Source: Lepisosteus oculatus (taxonomy: Eukaryota; Chordata; Actinopteri; Semionotiformes; Lepisosteidae). Taken from it: a stretch of DNA of 64,000 nucleotides. Below are positions 56,902-64,000 of the stretch, one piece after another. The DNA is taken from NCBI RefSeq assembly GCF_040954835.1, contig NC_090723.1:9682001-9746000 (forward strand). The letters are read 5' to 3'. The translations under genes and the position numbers were made by a program. Positions within the stretch are counted from its first letter, which is position 1, and each line of letters begins with the position of its first letter. The notes beneath the pieces were generated by a model. That model did no database searches, was not told where the DNA came from, and was given only the letters and a program-made list of their open reading frames with translations.

Positions 56902-59900
56902 GGGCAGTGGCACACAACATACACAAAATTTGGAGGACAAAAAAAAAAAGAAAAAATTAACTTGCTGTCCACACAGGGGAGGCTTGACCCCCGATTCCCA
57001 AGGAGCGTCCTAAAGCTTGCGGCAGAAAGCGTCCTGGAGAAAGCGTCCTGGAGAGAGCACGGCAAAGTTGGGCGCGAAGAAGCAAGCCAGGTGCAAAGCA
57101 GCGTTGTTTTTCCATAAGCGGGGAAGAGAACGTAACACACGCGGACTGGAAACATGAGGCCTCCCGTCGAGAGCTGGAAGGCACGTGCAGGTTCTTACCG
57201 TAACAGATATTACTAAAAATCCGTCAGCTTTCTTGCTACAGAGCATGAGTCATGGAGAGGAGGCCCGAGAGTCCTTGGCAGCAGTTTCACCACAAGCTCA
57301 AGAGAGCAGCACCTGCTCACGTTTGCTTTACTCCCTTTTGTTTTCTTACGAGGGCTGTGGTTGAAAATATTACCTTTTTTAAGTGTTGTGGTTACCATAT
57401 TGGAAGATTTCAGTTTATTTGGTACATGATAAGCTGCTTTGCAAAGCACGGTGCAAAACACACTGCAGTAGTTTTGTGCAAGAGGAACAAATGTGGAAGA
57501 ACCAGTGATGCAGGTCATTTAGGAAATCTCTCTCGCGTGCAGGGCAGGACCGGGAAATCAAGAGTACATTCTTCTCCCTACAAGCCCTCCACAAACCTAG
57601 AAAGACATACTGAAAACTTTTGACTTTGCAGGCGTTGGAGGATAGATCAACAGTCTGTCCGGTCCTAAAAGGAGCTTCCCAGCGCAGCTGAGAAGCCACA
57701 CCATATTGCTTCAGAATCCATCGAGCATCTCAGACACTGTGTTTCCAGCCCATAGGATCCCACAGTGGTTATATACAGATTGTATGTCAGCTTGCCATTG
57801 TACACAAAGATAGAGCTTTTCCCCTGCTTAACTACACAGTAGTCCACACATCAGATGATCTTGAGCCTTCATGCAAAAGAACAGTTTCCATGTGTATGCA
57901 CATACATATACAGTTGCTATATACACACTCAAGGATGCAAGTATGGACCTGGTGTCTGAAATAATAAGGTTGATCTCAAAGAAGGCACAATAAATACCGA
58001 CTAGCAAGTGGCAGCTGAGATATTTCAAGTAATTATTTTACTCCAGGATTGGCCCCGGGATCTCACCCGTCTTTGTGGAGAATCTGCCAAAGAAAATTAG
58101 GTCTTCATCGAGGAAAATCGGGAAAAGGATGCTCATCAATGGACATGCATGTGCGCATGTCAAGAAGTGTCTCTCTTGTACAGGTTGCTGCTCAGTTAAA
58201 AAATACTGTGTATTAAGGGGATGTGCATCGCAACCCACAAATGACCACATTATTGCCAAATTCCCTTCTTAAGTGAAGATGGCTTCTCCTTTTCTGCACA
58301 AAGTTCCCCTGAGGGACTAGCACCCCTTTTGCCCCAGTCTCTCCTCCCGACGTTGTGATTCCCACCCTCTGCTCTTTACAGTGAAATCGAATTCTGACCT
58401 ACAGGCCACCAAGCCAGGCCCTGCGCCTCTCTCTCCCAGCTCTATTATTAGCTCGCTGTATTAAGGGGGTCATTGTTGAGTCGCGTGCACTGCTGCAGCA
58501 TGCAGTGCACCCCAGAGCTCAGAGTAGGCAGGGACACGCTCATCGATCAGACCACAGGCCCCACCACTTGAAAGGCTCTTTACTTAATGCATGCCTCGCC
58601 TGAAAAGTCAAGCTGGTTACATACTGCAGCCGGGGCCATCAGCTCCACTTCTGACAATCCAGCATGTGTAAGAAACCAGCCAACCAACAGTTTCCACTGC
58701 ACCAGCACAGGCACAGGCAAACACTTCCTGACAATCTCAAACGTACAGGCTTGCAAAGATGGGCAGGAAAAAAATGAAGAGAAACCCTGATACATTCAGC
58801 AGCAAAACTGCTGGATGTTGCAGAGTAATGAGACAAAAAAACACTGCCCTTTTCCAACGTGAAGGTAACACAAGTTGCTGCTTTGCAAGCAGTGCAAACA
58901 CTAGGATGGGTGATCAAATAAACCCTGAGCCCAATCTCAATGAAATAAAATACACTGCACATGCACAGTACAACACTGTAGACACCAAATCTACCATGGT
59001 CACATTCTTATAAAGGTAAGCCACTGGCTTTGGAAAACGGCACTTCATGTTCTGGCAGTTCAAAAAGCCAGTCATACTTAAATTCCTTCAACCTTTTAAC
59101 TCAATTCGGCTTAGTGGAACTGACAAAGGGACTAGAAGAAAAAAAAATTGACAATGAAATGTGTTGCTAACACTGTGGGTTTACTACAGTACTAATCAAG
59201 CCCCCCCTCCTTCTCACCATTTGCTTTCAAGCTTTGACACTGTGCAAAGAGCAGAACTGCGAGGTGCAGACTCAGCTCAAGAGCTGAAGACAGACGAACG
59301 CGAGTTCTCCGTTAACAGCGGCTATACAGTAGTGGCGTAATCCATTTTCAGACCTATAACATCGTAGAAGCCCTTTGCAAGCCTAGGCGGCAAGTAGATC
59401 AGAGTGTGTTCTGGTTTCTGGAGCGATACATGAATGAAACACTGTGCAGACTTCACCAAGTCTCTTGCCTCTCTCTACCAACAGCTGAACCCATCACAAG
59501 TCTGCTTGTGGCCAGTTTTCCTCACACCACGCTTCTCAAGAAGTGAGGTGAATTCTCCAACTTTATGGTCTTCAATCCTAGGACCTTTTCTCTCCCAATT
59601 AACCTGACTCTACCTTTGGGATGAACTAAAGTTTAAAATGTTGGTTGTGGCTTCAAAAAAGCTCTTTTTAACACTTCTTTTTTTTAAAAAAAGAGTATTA
59701 AACCCTGAGAGAGCAGGTCACATTATTTAGGTTTTATTTATTTTTCAAATATTAAATGTCTGCAAGGCAGAATAAAATGACAAAGAGGTGCCCAGCTCAG
59801 CAGGGGTACGAGGAGCAGGTAGCTGGCTTGACTGCTGAAAGTCACACACCTTCATTGCTTGTGCTTGGCTGAAGCACTGAGTTGACAAGCAAATTCTCAC

Positions 59901-62900
59901 CTTTTGCCAGAGCAGCTATTTGAAGTTATTTTTGGGGCTGTACAGTACTATTGGAAATAACACCCTTGATAGTGGTTTAAAACAGAGAGATGGAACAAAT
60001 TGTTCTTGTGTTTTCTCAAACTTATCTGAAGTGAGCATAGAGTCAGAGCCTGTGGTGTGAAAGGCTTGTTTGCACACTTTAATAAGAAAAAAATGCAGCG
60101 GTTTCATCCCAGCTTCCACTTTGCAGAAATGCCTGAGGGTTGAGTGCAATGAACACGTTTAAAGTACAGACTCTGACTTTCAGAGCTTCCATGCACATTG
60201 CAGTATTTTTATTTTAAAAACTCAACATCAACTATGGCATTGCATTTAAGATAAACAGTGTCCAGCGATGCACTATGAAAAGCTTTATGTTTTGTATTGC
60301 AAGTGAATACAATATCGTGTCACCCATTTGTTACCAGATATAACCTGATTCATCTGCTACAGGATTCAGCTTCCTACAAGTCAGGTTCCTGCACCAGAGG
60401 GAGGAATCAGCCGGAACACAGAGGCACAGCGCCCTGCCAGCAGTGGCACCTATTCAAGTACTTTAAACTGCATACAGAGGTGCCTGTAAAGTTATTTATG
60501 ACACATTTACTGTACAAGGTTTCGATGGTGTTCTAATTTTTTTTCCAAAACAAGTTCGAACTAATTACTAATATGGACCACGGTCTGGCTGAAGAGCACA
60601 TGGAATTAATCTAAGGGCTGAGAGAGACATCTCTTTACTCCCCAGAGGGGAGGAAGAAATCAGTATTTATGCAGAGATCACAGTTTCTGCTCATGTTGTA
60701 TTGCACTAGTCAACTGAAAAGAGACACCACACCTCCAGGACAGATATTTACTTAAATGAAACATGACTATAGCCAGTGCCACAATATATGTTCAAAACTG
60801 CCTAAACCACGTGTCTACTAGATAGATGCAATTGAGTTATATTATAATTTCACAAATTCATTAATATTTCAAAAGCTGTGTAGCTATTTTGATATACACC
60901 CAAGTGTAACTGTTCTTACAAGATCAACAAAAGGGCATTTATGAACAAAAGTAAGACATATTTGTGTTCAAATGTTTAAAATATATTGTAACCTTTGGAA
61001 GGAATTCTCTAAGATTTAAAAAAGATTGTTAATTTTTTAAGCTACAAGTAAACTATTGTACTGTTTTTTAACTACAGGTTTGTAGGTTTTTCCTTAACGG
61101 ATAAATAATTTTGTTTTGTTTGCTGAATTTAATATAATAAAATTAAAAATAATAAAATGAAATAATAAAAATAATAAAAATGAAAAATGTCTAAAATCTT
61201 TATATATCTCATTTTTTTTATATACTCCCAAGGCAGCTAACACAAACTAAAAAGAAACAGCCCACACTTATATGAAAGTGGCTTCTTCACTTTTTTCTCT
61301 AAGAGGCAAACCTGTTTCTCACAGATTCTCATATTTTCTCATCATAAAAGTTATTAAAAATGTACTTCACTAACTCCTACAACAACTACATAGTTTTGCA
61401 AAAAAAGTGGTTATGACTCATGTTTTCACACAACCTAAAATACAAATCAAAAACATTTAGCAGAGAAACTGATAAATCACACTCATGATCAAACTTCCAG
61501 TATTTTTTATGTTTCACACATTTGCTGTACAGTATCTGAATGTTTTATCTTTACACACCAGAAAACGTGTCAATTAACTCCAAGTGCACACGGTCGTAAA
61601 ATGTGAGTGACTGATGTCTTACTTTATAATTTGATATTGTCAGTTCTAATCTGCAGCAGCACAACACTGAACCCTGCTTAGAATGCTGATGCTTCTCTCA
61701 AAACCATTCTTCAATCACTACGATGAATTCTTAAAGGACAAAAGTTAAAAAGCCCTGACTTCATCATACATGAAGTGTATGGCCTGACAATGGATTGTCA
61801 AACAATAGGTGAGCTGGGATTTTTATAGATTTAACAGCAAAAGTACTCAAAACAGAGAAAGCGGTCGTGCTGCTTCTTTAGGGCACAAACTGCAGCCATC
61901 TGTCGCCAACTGGTGAGGAAAATGGCAGGCCAAGAACAATACCATTGCAACACACTGTACTGTACACACACAGGTACACCTGGACAGACTCAACCCAGCC
62001 TGGATCTATGTGGACAGCGGGAGAGAACCAGATCACTCACACTAAGCCCTTGTGAACCAAGCCAAGGTGCCCCAGCCTGGAACTGAACCCAGGATCCATA
62101 TCGGCAGCACAAAACACCAGGACACAATTTACCCCCAATTTAACACTCAAAGCACAATGTCCTAGTGCACCAGTCAATACCTGGCAGCAGTGGGTACTGT
62201 ATTAATCTGTGAAACAAAGTGGAAAACACTATAAAATGTTAATTAACATCATGGAGTGATTATGAAAAACTGTCCTTTCTCTGCAAAGGAAAGCAATTTA
62301 GATATTAAAAAAAAAAACAATTTCAGGCTGGCAGAAACAACTGACTAGGAAACAAGGTTCAACAGCAAAAACAAGAAAATCAATTTTTTGCTCAAAGCTC
62401 ATGTCTTGAGTATCAAATTCTACAAGTCCCATCATAACAAAGAAGATACAACCATATTCCTTGGTGCCAGGCTTTTACATCCTGCAAGGCTGAAGAGATC
62501 AAACATTTTCTGAAATAACTAAGGATGACATGAGAAACAGTGCTAACTCAACTGTCTGGTACAATTTTGGAATAAATAAAAACATGCTTTTATTTTAAAA
62601 CGGCATTGAAAATAATTCAACAGTATATTTGCTACTTAATATTACAAAAAATTGGGACTTCAAAAAAAAAACTTATTTACAATTCTGTGTGACTGTCACC
62701 CGTACAGGCAGGTTCTATTATAATAGAACAGAAGGGAAAACACATTTTCTCTTTATCATATATGAAAAAGTGGAACTCAGTCCCGCAATAGGATTCCTAA
62801 AATTGTTTTTAGGAATTGCTGTCCTGTAGGGAGCTGCTGACAGATACAGGGATGATGGGGCCCTGAGTGTCCGAACTGATGAGGCGCATCGCTACTCGCT

Positions 62901-64000
62901 TACACACAGATGAAAGGTCACATGGCCATGTCAAGAAATAATCCCACATGAGTGAAAATAGCCCTGAATACATCAAACAAATGCACTGCACATGTGTGTT
63001 GCAGGCATGTACGCCAGTTAACTCACACGTACACAGAAGCACAATCACATGACGTGCACCCACTTCACTGCTTTCATTGCTACTTGAGGCCTCCTCGCTG
63101 GTTTTGAAACCATGGGAAGCTCTTTTGCGTTTTCTAAAAAAACACGTCGACGATCCGTTTAAAAGCGCGTTCAAAACGAGTCATTAATCGCTGCCGTTCT
63201 AGCCAGCTGTCCCTTGGGTCCTCGCAGACGTTTAAAACGTGAGAGGAGGATGGGTGACCGGAGGGGCTCAAGGGGTGCGAACGCGCCGCTCAGACTGTTA
63301 CCAGACTGAGAACAAGAGACAGTTTAATAAAAAGGCAAGCAATGTGTTTACCGGACCATCGGTTCAGGCCCGTGCTCTCTCCCAGCGAGAAAGAGAAACT
63401 GCCACCTCGCTCTTTTCCTCTCGTGGAGCTCGGGCTGGTGTGTGGCAACAGTCACCAGGTCCCCACAGCGCGGCCCGGCGCCGGGGCACCGAGAGCACCA
63501 CGGCATGAGCCGATCGGGCCCGGGGCTGGGGGGGGTACTTCTGTAAAATCAAGAGTGAGCTGCCGCTGCCAGGAGCAAAGAAATGAATCACTGAGGTGTA
63601 GGAGCCGGTGTAAAGATCATGAGAAAAGCACGACATCCTTTTAAATCAAATCTTGTTGCTTTTCGGAGCATATACATGCACAGAAAATCCTCGAGCCAGA
63701 GGAATTACATGAACATTGTGTTTATGAATAATCTCAGCTGGTACTGTCATAAAATAGCTGTCACTGTTCAGAAAGCCTCCTGTTGCTCCGAAGAAATATA
63801 CAGTACGTGAGCACGCAGGTATTCAACAGAGAAAGCCACCTCACAAGGCCAACCAGGAGAATAGGGCACAGAGTTACAGTTCTCCAGGGAAACAAAAGAG
63901 TGATATTCTGAACAGCAGTTTAAAAACTATCTTTCAAACACAAACCAAAACTAGAGAAGCCAAAATCTATCTTTTAGAAATATTATAATAAGTGTCACAT
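56902..64000 (-). other. ikzf3: IKZF3 intron upstream of the last exon
   Basis: No exon encoding the preceding conserved Ikaros segment (VLDRLASN, RKSSMPQKF) is present, so this intron is longer than 7.1 kb and continues past the window. It is AT-rich, notably 60.9-61.2 kb, except for a GC-rich patch at 63400-63540. Open frames here have no recognisable domain. Confidence 0.65.

Overview
The window is vertebrate nuclear DNA: multi-exon genes with GT-AG introns, GC-rich coding exons in AT-richer introns, poly(A) signals, SINEs, LINE fragments and DNA transposons. The repeat set (5S rRNA-derived and tRNA-derived SINEs, Tc1-like and hAT elements, fold-back elements) suggests a ray-finned fish. 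The strongly GC-rich exons and amniote-like repeat mix would fit a non-teleost such as a gar or bowfin, but that is inference. No bacterial, viral or CRISPR feature is present.

Layout, left to right. (1) 1-6675, plus strand: the last four coding exons of WIPF2, whose product binds WASP, and its long 3' UTR. (2) 7690-15300, plus strand: complete cdc6, the replication licensing ATPase. A CCAAT- and E2F-rich promoter is followed by a non-coding first exon and eleven coding exons that join to 558 residues. (3) 15300-22150: an intergenic stretch with a tRNA-type SINE, a short tandem repeat and a 5S-derived SINE. (4) 22150-36840, plus strand: a complete six-exon short-chain dehydrogenase of the RDH8 (all-trans-retinol dehydrogenase) family, 318 residues. 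Its promoter carries a CRX/OTX-type motif and a TATA-like box. Intron 1 holds a Tc1-like transposon interrupted by a hAT element and a 40-unit, 11-bp minisatellite that stops 12 bp short of exon 2. (5) 36840-52045: about 15 kb in which I recognise no protein gene. It holds several SINEs and one isolated GC-box cluster near 46.85-46.99 kb. (6) 52045-64000, minus strand: the probable 3' UTR and the last coding exon of IKZF3 (Aiolos), then more than 7 kb of its preceding intron.

The genes do not form a pathway. WIPF2 next to CDC6 is the human 17q21 order, and IKZF3 lies elsewhere in the same human region. In human the next gene after CDC6 is RARA and RDH8 is on another chromosome, so an RDH8-family gene between cdc6 and ikzf3 is the most notable gene-level feature. 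The other points of interest are the minisatellite against a weak splice acceptor, the datable nested transposon, 5S SINEs with different 3' tails, and an apparently missing KEN degron in Cdc6.
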